Numbered from the stretch's first letter, positions 26,112-35,246 are shown. The stretch is 64,000 bases of DNA from Paractinoplanes pyxinae (GCF_026626335.1 NZ_JAPNTZ010000017.1:173497-237496); one strand, 5' to 3'. The notes: generated by a model from the sequence alone, not told the origin. Program-made: numbers and translations.

Positions 26112-27071
26112 TTACAGCTCGACGAATGAGGCGATGAAACGCTCGGCGTCCAGCGCCGCGGCGGTGCCCGTGCCGGCGGCGGTGATGGCCTGCCGGTAGG
26201 TGTGGTCGACCAGGTCACCGGCGGCGAAGACGCCCGGGATGTTGGTGCGGGTCGACGGGTGGTCGACCTTCACGTACCCCTCGTCGTCGAGCTCGACCTG
26301 GCCCTTGAACAGCTCGCTGCGCGGGTCGTGACCGATGGCCACGAACACGCCGGTGACGTCGAGAACCTTCTCCTCACCGGTCTGGATGTTGCGCAGGCGG
26401 GCGCCGGAGACCTTGCCGTCGTGGCCCAGGATCTCTTCGACCACCGAGTTCCACTCGACCTTGATCTTCTCGTTGTTCAGTGCCCGCAGCTGCATCACCT
26501 TGCTGGCCCGGAACGAGTCGCGGCGGTGCACGATCGTCACCGACTCGGCGAAGCGGGTGAGGAAGGTCGCCTCTTCCATCGCGGAGTCGCCGCCGCCGAC
26601 CACGATGATGTGGTGGTTGCGGAAGAAGAAGCCGTCACAGGTGGCACAGGACGAGACGCCGTGGCCAAGCAGCTCCTGCTCGCCGGGAACGCCCAGCGGC
26701 CGCCAGGCCGAACCGGTGGAGAGGATCACGGCCCGGGCGAAGAACTGCTTGTCGCCGACCCAGACGGTCTTGAGGCCCTCGGTGCCGGCCTCGGTGGGCT
26801 TGTCGCCCAGCTCGACGCGGGTCACGTCGTCGGTCAGGAACTCGGCGCCGAAGCGCTCGGCCTGGGCGCGCATGTTGTCCATGAGCTCGGGGCCCATGAT
26901 CCCGTCGCGGAAGCCGGGGAAGTTCTCGACCTCGGTGGTGGTCATCAGGGCGCCGCCGGACTGAACGCCCTCGATCACGAGCGGCTTGAGGTTCGCCCGG
27001 GCGGCGTACAGCGCCGCGGTGTACCCGGACGGTCCCGAACCGATGATGATCAGATTACGGACCTCGTCCAC
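26112..27071 (-). CDS. trxB: Thioredoxin reductase
   Basis: NADPH-dependent FAD enzyme that reduces thioredoxin. It has the FAD motif IIIGSGPSGYTAALYAARANL, the redox-active CATCDG, the NADPH motif VVGGGDSAMEEATFL, and the C-terminal FAD segment GVFAAGDLVDHTYRQAITAAGTGTAAALDAE. I chose the GTG at 27071 (VDEVRNLIIIG, 319 residues) because GAGGAG lies six bases upstream; a frame start at 27119 would add 16 residues. A SigR/SigH-like promoter lies just upstream. Confidence 0.96.
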   Translation of the reverse strand: MDEVRNLIIIGSGPSGYTAALYAARANLKPLVIEGVQSGGALMTTTEVENFPGFRDGIMGPELMDNMRAQAERFGAEFLTDDVTRVELGDKPTEAGTEGLKTVWVGDKQFFARAVILSTGSAWRPLGVPGEQELLGHGVSSCATCDGFFFRNHHIIVVGGGDSAMEEATFLTRFAESVTIVHRRDSFRASKVMQLRALNNEKIKVEWNSVVEEILGHDGKVSGARLRNIQTGEEKVLDVTGVFVAIGHDPRSELFKGQVELDDEGYVKVDHPSTRTNIPGVFAAGDLVDHTYRQAITAAGTGTAAALDAERFIASFVEL

Positions 27072-27129
27072 TGCCGACTCCTCAGTCTGCTCTTCGCCGG
27101 GATATCCGCTCGGCGACACTGCACGCTAG

Positions 27130-27156
27130 AACGCCATGCTAGGCACACACCATTCC
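27130..27156 (-). promoter_or_regulatory. Putative SigR/SigH-type promoter of trxB-trxA
   Basis: Read leftward, GGAAT (27156-27152) is separated by 19 bases from GTT (27132-27130), about 60 bases before the trxB GTG. This resembles the actinobacterial thiol-oxidative-stress consensus GGAAT-N18/19-GTT, and trxBA is a classic SigR/SigH target. Confidence 0.5.
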
Positions 27157-27205
27157 CGCCTGCGCGGCCGTGGCTGACCTCACGCGGGTGTTCTGGGGGT
27201 GTCGT

Positions 27206-28048
27206 TCAGGGTACCGGCACTTTGTCGAGCGTGTCGGCGCCCGCGACGCGCGTGCCGCAGTCGGCCCCGACGGCCCAGGCCCACCCGCCGTTGCTCGCGG
27301 TGAACCGGACGATCACCGCGGATGCCCCGTCAAACCGGGCGAAATCCACCGTTTGTACGGCGATGACGCCGCCCAGGTTCTCCCGCTCGATCGCTTCGAA
27401 GCACTCTTGGAGCGCGGCCTGCCCGGACAGCCGGGCCAGGGCCGGATCGGCGAGGGCGATCTGGCTTCGATCCTGCTCCTTCGCCTCGGACTCGCCGAAG
27501 GCCCCGGCGGAGCGGGGTGCGGCGGGAGCCGCGAGGGGCTGAGGCGGCTCGGCGGAGAGGGTGGCCCGGGAGTAATCGGTGCCGGTGTTCAAGATCTGCG
27601 GCGCCTGGGCCAGGTCGGCCGAACCGGCGGCGGAACTGGCGGTGTCGTCCGTCTGCGGGCCGCTGCGGCCGGCGAGATAGTCGGCGCCGAACCCGACGAA
27701 GGCGATGAACCCGGCGGCGATCGCGATCGGGGTCACCCAGCGCCGGCTGCGGCTCCTCGGCTTCGCGGGCGCGGCGGCATCACCCTTGACCAGCGTCAAC
27801 GTCGGGGCGCTGAACATGCCGTCGAGCCGGGCGGCCAGGTCGGCCGGCATCGGCTCGGGCTCGAGGCGGCCCAACTCGGCCCGGACGAGAGACACGCCAC
27901 CGCTCAGCGACTCGTACGCCGCGCGCCACTCGGGATTCTCGGCGATCAGCGTGGCCACCACGGACTCGTCGGGGGTGCCCTCGAGGGCGCCGCCGATGTA
28001 GTCCGCCAGCAGGTCGATGTCGACCCCGCTGAACTCGGCCCCGGTCAC
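27206..28048 (-). CDS. Anti-sigma factor partner of the ECF sigma factor, single-pass membrane protein
   Basis: A 280-residue protein. The N-terminal part is helical and acidic (DIDLLADYIGGALEGTPDESVVATLIAENPEWRAAYESL), consistent with an anti-sigma domain. One transmembrane helix (WVTPIAIAAGFIAFVGFGADYLA) lies at about 102-124 after a basic stretch, followed by an extracytoplasmic Ala/Ser-rich region ending in an ordered segment (GVIAVQTVDFARFDGASAVIVRFTASNGGWAWAVG). I see no zinc HxxxCxxC motif. The start overlaps the sigma factor stop by four bases, the arrangement of cognate pairs. Confidence 0.8.
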   Translation of the reverse strand: MTGAEFSGVDIDLLADYIGGALEGTPDESVVATLIAENPEWRAAYESLSGGVSLVRAELGRLEPEPMPADLAARLDGMFSAPTLTLVKGDAAAPAKPRSRSRRWVTPIAIAAGFIAFVGFGADYLAGRSGPQTDDTASSAAGSADLAQAPQILNTGTDYSRATLSAEPPQPLAAPAAPRSAGAFGESEAKEQDRSQIALADPALARLSGQAALQECFEAIERENLGGVIAVQTVDFARFDGASAVIVRFTASNGGWAWAVGADCGTRVAGADTLDKVPVP

Positions 28049-28722
28049 CTCTGATCCCTCCGCTCGTGCCGATCGGGTCGCGGCGTCGCCGCACCTGGTC
28101 CGGATGGGACGGTTTCGGCGGCGTCCTGGTTCCCGCCGGCGACGTGACCGCTGTCTCTCCCCCGCAGATCACCCAGCGCCAGCGCCATCCGGGCCCGGCC
28201 GCGGGCGCACCGGCTCTTGATCGTGCCGACCGCCACGTCGAGGATCTCGGCCGCTTCGGCCACCGGGTATCCCTGGATGTCGACCAGCACGATCGCCGCT
28301 CGCTGGTCGGCCGGCAGATCGGCCAGCGCCTGCCGCACCACCATCGACGTCTCGTGGTCGACGGCCGGCGCGGCCGGCTCCACACCGGCCGGCCGGTCGT
28401 CGGAACGGCTGCCGTCGGGCAGCGGCACTGTCGGGTGGGCCTGGCGGCGGCGGATGCGGTCGAGGGAGGCGTTGACCACGATGCGGTGCAGCCACGTGGT
28501 GACGGCCGAGTCACCCCGGAACCGGGCGGCGTTGCGGTGGGCCGAGAGCAGAGCGTCCTGTACCGCGTCGGCGGCCTCTTCACGGTCGCCGATCGTGCGC
28601 AGGGCAACGGCCCACAGCCGCTCACGGTGGCGGCGGACCAGCTCGCCGAACGCCTCCTTGTCGCCCTCGACGTGGGCGCGCAACAGCTCCGCGTCGCTCG
28701 GCGAGAGGTCCCCGGAAGTCAC
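28045..28722 (-). CDS. sigM: ECF RNA polymerase sigma factor, SigM-like
   Basis: A 225-residue ECF sigma factor. Region 2 is AFGELVRRHRERLWAVALRTIGDREEAADAVQDALLSAHRNAARFRGDSAVTTWLHRIVVNASLDRIRRR. Region 4 is LADLPADQRAAIVLVDIQGYPVAEAAEILDVAVGTIKSRCARGRARMAL. The position between murJ/pseudokinase and trxB corresponds to mycobacterial sigM. It is probably controlled by the overlapping anti-sigma gene. Confidence 0.93.
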   Translation of the reverse strand: MTSGDLSPSDAELLRAHVEGDKEAFGELVRRHRERLWAVALRTIGDREEAADAVQDALLSAHRNAARFRGDSAVTTWLHRIVVNASLDRIRRRQAHPTVPLPDGSRSDDRPAGVEPAAPAVDHETSMVVRQALADLPADQRAAIVLVDIQGYPVAEAAEILDVAVGTIKSRCARGRARMALALGDLRGRDSGHVAGGNQDAAETVPSGPGAATPRPDRHERRDQR

Positions 28723-28767
28723 GCCAGCAATCTAACCGGACGAGGCGAGCGACGGGGGGACCGCCGC

Positions 28768-30294
28768 TCAGTAGCCGTAGACCTCGATCTCTTGAACGCT
28801 GACCTTGAACCCGCTGCCCTCGTCGGCCGGGGGCAGCTTGGTCAGGAAGACCAGCACGTAGCGGTAGGTCTGGTCGGGGTTGAAGACCGAGAAGACCTCG
28901 CGAGTGCCGTCGGCCTTGGTCTCGCTGTCGCCGAGCCGCTTGAAGGTCTGCATGATCTTCTCGTCGCCCGCCGAGTTGTCGCCCGGGTCGTCGTTGCCGG
29001 TGCGAATGTCCATCGTGGCGCCCGGGTGGGACATCTCGACCTGGATCTCGGACAGCTTGCGGGCCGAGCCGAGGTCGACCAGCACGCCCATGCCCGGCTT
29101 GAAGTTGCCGAAGTTGGCCTGCTTGAAGCGCTGGGTCTCCCAGGCCGTGTCGGGGTCGCCGTCGACGGTGTACTTCGACTCGCCGGTGTCCTCACGGCTG
29201 CCGTCCGGCGGGTCGACAATGCGCACCATGTCTGCCGTCAGCGCGATCTTCTTGGGCGCGGGGGCGGGAGTCTGCTCGTCGGTGGGCGTCTGGGCGTCGG
29301 TGCCGGCGCCGGCCTGGGTGGTGTTGGCCGGCTTGTTGTCGCCCGACGAGCTGATCGCGCGGATGCCGAAGACCAGGCCGATGATCGCGATGACGACGAG
29401 CGCGGCCACGCCGACGATGATCTTCGGCGTGCTGCGGGTGGGTTCGGGCGACGTGTTCTGCGTGAACCGCAGGGGGCCGACGTCCTCGTAGTCCTCTTCG
29501 GCGGCGTCGAGGCGGGACAGCTCGGCGGCCAGCGCGTCAGCCTCGGGTGCGGCGACCCGCGAGTCGAGCAGGTCCATCGTCAGGTCGTCGAGGTAGGCCG
29601 GGATGCCGGCCCGGATCTGCCGGGGCGCGGCCGGGGCGCCGGTGGCGTCGCGGTTGGCGTCGGGCAGCGCGGAGCCGCCGACCTCGGCGTGCGGCCAGTG
29701 GCCGGTGAGAGCGAAGTAGAGGATGCCGCCGACCGCGCGGATGTCGCCCTCGACGTTGTCGGCCGAGTCGGCGCGGGCGTCGGCCAGCACGACCCGGCCG
29801 TCGTCGCCGATCAGCGTCGTGCCGGGGTGGACGTTGCCGTGCACCATGCCGGTGGCGTGCACCGCGGCCAGGGCGTCGGCGATCGAGTGGGCGATCGCGG
29901 TGGCGCGGCCGGGGTCGAGCGGGCCGTCGGTGGCCACCAACTCGCGCAGCGATTCGCCGTCGACCCACTCGCGGACGACGTAGGCGCGGGCACCCTCGTC
30001 GATCGCGTCGTAGACGCCGACCAGGTTGGGGTGGATGACCCGGCTCGCGTCGACCGCGGCCTGCAGCATCTCGGCCGCCGAGTCGCCGCCGGGGTAGCGC
30101 AGCACCACGGCCACCGGGCGGCGCAGGATGACGTCGATGCCGCGCCAGACCTGCCGGCCGGCGCTGTCGTCGTTGACGTGTTCCTCGAGTTGATAGCGCT
30201 CGGCCAGGACCTCACCGACGGTGGGTGCACCGAAAGTCATGACCGGTCCGTCCGCATCGGCCGCGGTCTCGTGGCCTTCGCCGACCTGGGTCAC
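28768..30294 (-). CDS. Membrane pseudokinase with extracytoplasmic C-terminal domain (MurJ partner)
   Basis: About 508 residues. The N-terminal half has a Ser/Thr kinase fold (ERYQLEEHV...; HPNLVGVYDAIDEGARAYVVREWVDGESL), but key residues are lost: the VAIK Lys position reads VAVVLRY, the catalytic HRD reads HGN (Asn154) and DFG reads DAR. A transmembrane helix (IIVGVAALVVIAIIGLVFGI) follows. The outer part ends in a discoidin/galactose-binding-like domain (DGDPDTAWETQRF...VDLGSARKLSEIQVEM). In Mycobacterium the equivalent pseudokinase and outer domain are fused to MurJ; here they form a separate gene just after murJ. The GTG at 30294 has GGAGG upstream. Confidence 0.85.
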   Translation of the reverse strand: MTQVGEGHETAADADGPVMTFGAPTVGEVLAERYQLEEHVNDDSAGRQVWRGIDVILRRPVAVVLRYPGGDSAAEMLQAAVDASRVIHPNLVGVYDAIDEGARAYVVREWVDGESLRELVATDGPLDPGRATAIAHSIADALAAVHATGMVHGNVHPGTTLIGDDGRVVLADARADSADNVEGDIRAVGGILYFALTGHWPHAEVGGSALPDANRDATGAPAAPRQIRAGIPAYLDDLTMDLLDSRVAAPEADALAAELSRLDAAEEDYEDVGPLRFTQNTSPEPTRSTPKIIVGVAALVVIAIIGLVFGIRAISSSGDNKPANTTQAGAGTDAQTPTDEQTPAPAPKKIALTADMVRIVDPPDGSREDTGESKYTVDGDPDTAWETQRFKQANFGNFKPGMGVLVDLGSARKLSEIQVEMSHPGATMDIRTGNDDPGDNSAGDEKIMQTFKRLGDSETKADGTREVFSVFNPDQTYRYVLVFLTKLPPADEGSGFKVSVQEIEVYGY

Positions 30295-30517
30295 CAGTCC
30301 TCCTCGGTGCTCCACGCACGGTTCGCCGTGCTAGGTGCAGATGTTGCTAGCTGCAAATGCCGTGCTCGGTGCGAATGGCGACGTGCGAAGAGCACATGCC
30401 GACACCGACCATACCCGCACGGGGCCATCCCGCGGCAGGTCGTCCCCCCGGCGCGGCAAGCATGATCGCCGCGCTGAGTAGTTCCACCGTGACCCCGTGT
30501 CGTGCCGAATCCGCTGG

Positions 30518-32338
30518 TCAGCGGCCGATTCGGCGGCGCACCATCCCGATCACCTGGCTGACTTCGGAGACCCGCAGAGCGAGGGCGGCGCCCAGATAAG
30601 CCAGCAGAATCACGGCGCCACCGGCGATCAACTGCACGATCGCCTCGCCGCGGCCGGACGGCGACCCGGCCCCGGGCAGCAGGCGCACGACGAGCAGACC
30701 GAGGGCGGCGGCGATCGCGGCCGCGACCACGACCTTGATCAGCGCTACGGCGACCGAGCCCAGGTTCAGTCGGCCGATCTTGCGGCGGAGCACCGCCAGC
30801 GAGATCAGCGCCGACACCGCGTACGAAATCGCGTTGGCCGCCGTCATGCCGGCCGCCGACAGCGAAGCCTTGAGCACCTCGGCGAGCACGAAGTAGGCAG
30901 CGATGCGGACCGCCACGACCGGCAGGTTGATCAACGCAGCCGTGCGGTTGCCCTGCAGAGAATAGAAGGCGTATGTGCAGAGCTGGCTGATCGACAGCGG
31001 GATCACCGCGAAAGCAGCCACCACGAGCACCTTGCCGGTGGCCAGGGCATCGCCGTTGTCGAAGGCGCCGCCTTGGAAGAGCGTGACTGAGATCGGCGCG
31101 GCCAGTACGCCGTACACCACCGAGATCGGAGCCAGGGCGACGGTGACGAGCCGGATGGCCCGGCTCAGGTCGGCGCTCACCTCGGCGTGGCGGCCATCGG
31201 CGGCGGCCGCGCTCATCTTGGGCAACAGAGCGGTCATGACCGAAACGCCGATGATGCCGTGCGCCATGGTGACCAGCAGGAAGACGTTGTTGAAGGCGAG
31301 CACGCTGGCGCTGTCCTCACCGGCGACCCGGTTGAGGATGCGCACGACCACGAAGACGGCGATCTGGTTGGCGGCGACGTAGCAGAGCATCCAGCCCGCC
31401 AGCTGACCGATTTCCCTCAGGCCCAGCGAGCGGGGGTCCCAGCGCCACTTCCAGCTGAAGCCGACCTTGCGCAACGCCGGCAGCAGGCCGAGCGCCTGCG
31501 CGACCATGCCGAGCAGCAGGCCGCCGCCCATCACCGCGATCTGCAGGCCCGAGACATCCTCGGGCTGCAGGTTCTTGTCGGTGCCGAAGGAGACGATGAA
31601 GACGCCGCAGGCGGCGATCACCACGAGGCTGTTGAGGATCGGCGCCCAGGTCGGCGCGGCGAAGTGACCGCGCGTGTTAAGCACCGCGCCGATCATCGCG
31701 GACAGGCCGGTGAAGAAGATGATCGGCAGGATCCAGTACGCAAAATCGGTGACCAGCGCGTTGTAGGCCGGTTTGTCGTTGCCGGCCTGGATCCAGGTGA
31801 TCGCCGGCGCGGCCACCACGACCAGCACCGTCGCGATACCGAGCGACACGACGGCGAAGGTGAGCAGCTTGCGGGTGAACTCCAGGCCGCCGTCGGCGTC
31901 GGACTTGCGCCGGCGCACCAGCAGCGGCACGAGAACACTGCTGAGGATGCCGCCGAGCAGCAGCTCGTAGATCTGGCCGGGCAGGAACTGGGCGCTGGTG
32001 AAGGCGCTGCCGATGTACGACCCGAGGGTGATGCCGATCAAGGCGTTGCGGACGAAGCCGATGATCCGGCTCACGAAGCTGGCCACTGCCATCATGGCGC
32101 TGGCGCTGGTGGTGCTCTGCTCCTCGGGCGGGGGCAGCTGCTCGGGCGGCAGGGCCTGATCCTCGACCGCGGCCACCCCGGGCAACTGGGCGTCGACCGA
32201 GATCAGGGTGACACCGTCCTCCGGCCTCGGCGGCTCACCGGCCGGCGCGGCGTAGGCGCTGCGGTAGACGCCGTCCTCCGACCTCGGTGGCTCACCGTCG
32301 GGCGCGGCGTTCGCGCTGCGGTAGATACCGCCGTTCAC
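30518..32338 (-). CDS. murJ: Lipid II flippase MurJ/MviN
   Basis: Multi-pass flippase moving lipid II across the membrane for peptidoglycan synthesis. The 606-residue protein has about 14 hydrophobic helices beginning near ASAMMAVASFVSRIIGFVRNALIG, the family's first helix with its conserved Arg. The N-terminal 75 residues are soluble and contain a duplicated segment (YRSANAAPDGEPPRSEDGV / YRSAYAAPAGEPPRPEDGV). No kinase domain is attached; that lies in the next gene. It is the head of the murJ-pseudokinase-sigM-anti-sigma cluster. Confidence 0.92.
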   Translation of the reverse strand: MNGGIYRSANAAPDGEPPRSEDGVYRSAYAAPAGEPPRPEDGVTLISVDAQLPGVAAVEDQALPPEQLPPPEEQSTTSASAMMAVASFVSRIIGFVRNALIGITLGSYIGSAFTSAQFLPGQIYELLLGGILSSVLVPLLVRRRKSDADGGLEFTRKLLTFAVVSLGIATVLVVVAAPAITWIQAGNDKPAYNALVTDFAYWILPIIFFTGLSAMIGAVLNTRGHFAAPTWAPILNSLVVIAACGVFIVSFGTDKNLQPEDVSGLQIAVMGGGLLLGMVAQALGLLPALRKVGFSWKWRWDPRSLGLREIGQLAGWMLCYVAANQIAVFVVVRILNRVAGEDSASVLAFNNVFLLVTMAHGIIGVSVMTALLPKMSAAAADGRHAEVSADLSRAIRLVTVALAPISVVYGVLAAPISVTLFQGGAFDNGDALATGKVLVVAAFAVIPLSISQLCTYAFYSLQGNRTAALINLPVVAVRIAAYFVLAEVLKASLSAAGMTAANAISYAVSALISLAVLRRKIGRLNLGSVAVALIKVVVAAAIAAALGLLVVRLLPGAGSPSGRGEAIVQLIAGGAVILLAYLGAALALRVSEVSQVIGMVRRRIGR

Positions 32339-32386
32339 CGAACCTCCCGAGCATCGTGCGGAACTGCAGCCACCATAGAGGTGACG

Positions 32387-33259
32387 TCACAGACTGTGCC
32401 GCAGCAGAGTGCCCGGTTCGGCCCCGGCCAGCGTCTCGACCATCCAGCAGGCCTCGGCCGGCACCAGCGGCTCACTCAGCGCGTCGAGCACCGTCGGATG
32501 ATCGCAGCCGGCCTCGGTGAGCGCACCGAGCAGGGCCGGAATGGGCCGAAGATCACCGGTGTCCAGGATGTGCCGGGCGATCGGACGGGTGTCGGCGTAC
32601 CACTGGACGCTGGAGACCGCTTCCAGGTGCGCGGCTGACCGTCGTACCAAATCGGCCAGAAGCTCACGCGGGAAGCGCGAGGAGTGACGGACCTCTTGAT
32701 ACGCCCGGTCCGGTCGGCTGAGCTCGGCGATCGACGCCTCGTCGAGCACCTGCGGCGACAGCACGGCGGGAGTCGGCCACCAGTCGTCGCTGGTGAACAG
32801 CGGCAACGGCGCCTGCTCGGGACCGGACGGCTCGGCCGGCGGCACATCGCGGCGCAGGGAGCGGTAGGCCGCCTCGCGCATCGCGGCGATCGAGGGCTCG
32901 TCGTCGTCCGGCGTGGGCGGCGCGAACGGCGACAGCAGCGCGACCACCAGGCCCGGGTGCGGCAGCGTGGGGTCTTCCCAGGCTATGACCCGGGCGAACA
33001 GATCGAGCTCCCACCAGCGCAGAGCGGCCGGGCCGGCACCGGCGCCGGGGGCCCAGGCGAGCTGGACCGGCTCGCTGTGGGCGGGACCGCGCAGGCCGAG
33101 CGTTCGCTCGCCGGTGGCCGGGTCGAGGTCGAGCACGAGCGCGTAGCCGCCGATGACGGGGAAGGTCACGCGCAGCTCGGCGGAGGGGTCGTCGCCGGTC
33201 GCGCCGGTCCAGAAATCAGGGTTTTCGATCAGGCGGAGCAACGCCTCGGGAACGGGCAC
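32387..33259 (-). CDS. Hypothetical protein of unknown function
   Basis: A 290-residue soluble protein, probably starting at GTG (VPVPEALLRLIENPDFWTG). It has no signal peptide or membrane helix. It is rich in Trp and Pro with β-rich N-terminal text (ELRVTFPVIGGYALVLDLDPATGERTLGLRG) and a helical C-terminus. I do not recognise a family. The frame continues far upstream across cca on the opposite strand, but that extension is a shadow. It is divergent from cca with 57 bases between starts and lies 48 bases upstream of murJ, so it may be co-transcribed with murJ. Confidence 0.75.
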   Translation of the reverse strand: MPVPEALLRLIENPDFWTGATGDDPSAELRVTFPVIGGYALVLDLDPATGERTLGLRGPAHSEPVQLAWAPGAGAGPAALRWWELDLFARVIAWEDPTLPHPGLVVALLSPFAPPTPDDDEPSIAAMREAAYRSLRRDVPPAEPSGPEQAPLPLFTSDDWWPTPAVLSPQVLDEASIAELSRPDRAYQEVRHSSRFPRELLADLVRRSAAHLEAVSSVQWYADTRPIARHILDTGDLRPIPALLGALTEAGCDHPTVLDALSEPLVPAEACWMVETLAGAEPGTLLRHSL

Positions 33260-33316
33260 CCGCCCATCCTGCCCGCTGACCTCCCCTGCTGCCACGGCCG
33301 ATACCCTGGTTGTCCC

Positions 33317-34750
33317 ATGTCTGTGTTGAACACCGCCCAGCGAAACGCGGTCGCCGAGCTGCTGCGGGTCTCCCCCGTCGCCGACGAGCTGGGGCGCCGG
33401 TTCGGCGCCGCCGGCCATGAGTTGCACCTGGTCGGCGGGTCGGTGCGGGACGCGCTGCTCGGCCGGCTCGGCGACGATCTCGACTTCTGCACCGACGCCC
33501 GCCCCGAGCAGACCCTCGCGGTCGTGCAGGGCTGGGCCGACGCGATCTGGGAGACCGGTCGCGAGTTCGGCACGATCGGGTTGCAGAAGAACGGCCTGCG
33601 CCTCGAGATCACGACGTTCCGGGCCGAGGCGTACGACGGGGTGACGCGCAACCCGGTGGTCGAGTACGGCACGTCGCTGCTCGACGACCTCGAACGACGC
33701 GATTTCACGATCAACGCGATGGCGGTGTCCCTGCCCGGGCATGTCTTCACCGACCCGTACGGCGGTCTGGAGGATCTCACCGCGAAGGTGATCCGGACGC
33801 CGGCCTCGCCCGCCCAGTCGTTCAGTGATGATCCACTTCGGATGCTGCGGGCCGCCCGGTTCGCCTCCAAGCTGCAGTTCACTGTGGATAACAAGGTCAT
33901 TTCGGCCATGCGGGACATGTGCGCCGATCTGCAGCGGATCACCGCGGAACGTATCCGCGACGAGTTCACCAAGCTCATGACCGGCGCCGACCCGATCGCC
34001 GGCCTGCGCCTGCTGGTCGACACCGGCCTCGGTGACCAGTTCATCCCCGAGGTGTCCGGGCTCAAGCTCGAGATCGACGAGCACGCTCAGCACAAGGACG
34101 TCTACGAGCACACGCTGATCGTCGTGCAGAACGCGATGCGGCTCGAGGGCGACGAGGGCCCCGACTTCGTGCTGCGGATGGCCGCGCTGATGCATGACAT
34201 CGGCAAGCCGGCCACCAAGGCGGTCGGGCGCGACGGCCGGGTCAGCTTCCACCACCACGAGGTGGTCGGCGCCCGCCTGACCAAGCAGCGCATGAAGGCC
34301 ATGAAATACCCCAAGGACGTCACCGCGGACGTGGTCGAGCTGGTCGGCCTGCACCTGCGCTTCTACGGGTACGGACGGGGTGAGTGGACCGACTCGGCGG
34401 TGCGCCGCTATGTGACCGACGCCGGTCCCCTGCTGACCCGCCTGCACAAGCTGACCCGCTCCGACGTGACCACCCGCAACAAGCGCAAGGCGGCCAACCT
34501 CGCCGCCGACTACGACGCGCTCGAGGAGCGGATCGCCCGGCTGGCGGCCGAGGAAGATCTCGCCCGTGTCCGCCCCGACCTCGACGGCAACGCGATCATG
34601 GAACTGCTCGGGGTGCCGCCCGGCCCGATCGTCGGTCAGGCCTGGCGCTTCCTTAAAGAGCTGCGCCTCGACCACGGCCCGCTCACCCGCGACGAGGCCG
34701 AGGCCCAGCTCTTCAAGTGGGCCCGCGACAACGGCCACCTGCCGTCCTGA
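33317..34750 (+). CDS. cca: CCA-adding tRNA nucleotidyltransferase with HD domain
   Basis: Adds or repairs the 3' CCA of tRNAs. The 477-residue class II enzyme has LVGGSVRDALLGR and the DLDFCTDA metal-binding pair, then YGTSLLDDLERRDFTINAMAV (RRDFTxNA motif) and DPLRMLRAARFASKL. A C-terminal HD domain has LRMAALMHDIGKPATK and FHHHEVVGA. The ATG at 33317 was chosen because the longer frame overlaps the divergent gene. In mycobacteria the homologue also lies next to the murJ-sigM cluster. Confidence 0.95.
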   Translation: MSVLNTAQRNAVAELLRVSPVADELGRRFGAAGHELHLVGGSVRDALLGRLGDDLDFCTDARPEQTLAVVQGWADAIWETGREFGTIGLQKNGLRLEITTFRAEAYDGVTRNPVVEYGTSLLDDLERRDFTINAMAVSLPGHVFTDPYGGLEDLTAKVIRTPASPAQSFSDDPLRMLRAARFASKLQFTVDNKVISAMRDMCADLQRITAERIRDEFTKLMTGADPIAGLRLLVDTGLGDQFIPEVSGLKLEIDEHAQHKDVYEHTLIVVQNAMRLEGDEGPDFVLRMAALMHDIGKPATKAVGRDGRVSFHHHEVVGARLTKQRMKAMKYPKDVTADVVELVGLHLRFYGYGRGEWTDSAVRRYVTDAGPLLTRLHKLTRSDVTTRNKRKAANLAADYDALEERIARLAAEEDLARVRPDLDGNAIMELLGVPPGPIVGQAWRFLKELRLDHGPLTRDEAEAQLFKWARDNGHLPS

Positions 34751-34783
34751 AACTTGTCGTACCCGGGGAGCAGAATCGGGTGC

Positions 34784-35239
34784 ATGTTCGTCATCGACTC
34801 GCCCATCGGGCCGCTCGGCGTGGCCGTCGAGGGCGATTCTGTGGTCGGGGTGCGGTTCGCGGCGCGGCCGGGGCCGTCCGGGGCGCATCCGGCCGTGCGC
34901 GAGCTCGAGGCCTATTTCGCCGGTGAGCTGACCGATTTCACCGTGCCGTTCGAACTGCGTGGCGGCTCCGAGTTCGAGCGCGCCGTCTGGGGCGAGATCG
35001 CCAAGATTCCGTACGGCGAAATGATCACGTACGGCGCGATCGCCACCGCCCTGGGCGATCCGGGCGCCGCGCGGGCGGTCGGCACGGCCTGCAACCACAA
35101 TCCGATCCCGGTCATCGTCGGCTGCCACCGGGTGGTCGGCGCCGGCGGCAAGATGGTCGGCTTCGGCGGCGGGATCGACCGCAAACGCCAACTGCTCGAG
35201 CTCGAGGCGCGGGTGTCCCTCGCCCGGCTGTGGGGCTGA
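34784..35239 (+). CDS. ogt: Methylated-DNA--protein-cysteine methyltransferase with GCHR active site
   Basis: Repairs O6-methylguanine by accepting the methyl group on a cysteine. The 151-residue protein has the DNA-binding helix FERAVWGEIAKIPYGEMITYGAIATALGDPGAARAVGTACNHNPIPVIV and then GCHRVVGAGGKMVGFGGGIDRKRQLLELE. The active-site motif, normally PCHR, reads GCHR (codons GGC TGC CAC CGG); Cys, His and Arg are kept. I use the ATG at 34784 rather than a TTG at 34754. It may be co-transcribed with cca. Confidence 0.9.
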   Translation: MFVIDSPIGPLGVAVEGDSVVGVRFAARPGPSGAHPAVRELEAYFAGELTDFTVPFELRGGSEFERAVWGEIAKIPYGEMITYGAIATALGDPGAARAVGTACNHNPIPVIVGCHRVVGAGGKMVGFGGGIDRKRQLLELEARVSLARLWG

Positions 35240-35246
35240 CATGCTT

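Noticed and set aside
33260..35242. Extension of the unknown gene at 32387 across cca and ogt on the minus strand
   Set aside because: It covers two certain plus-strand genes and has no protein character; only the part to 33259 looks real.
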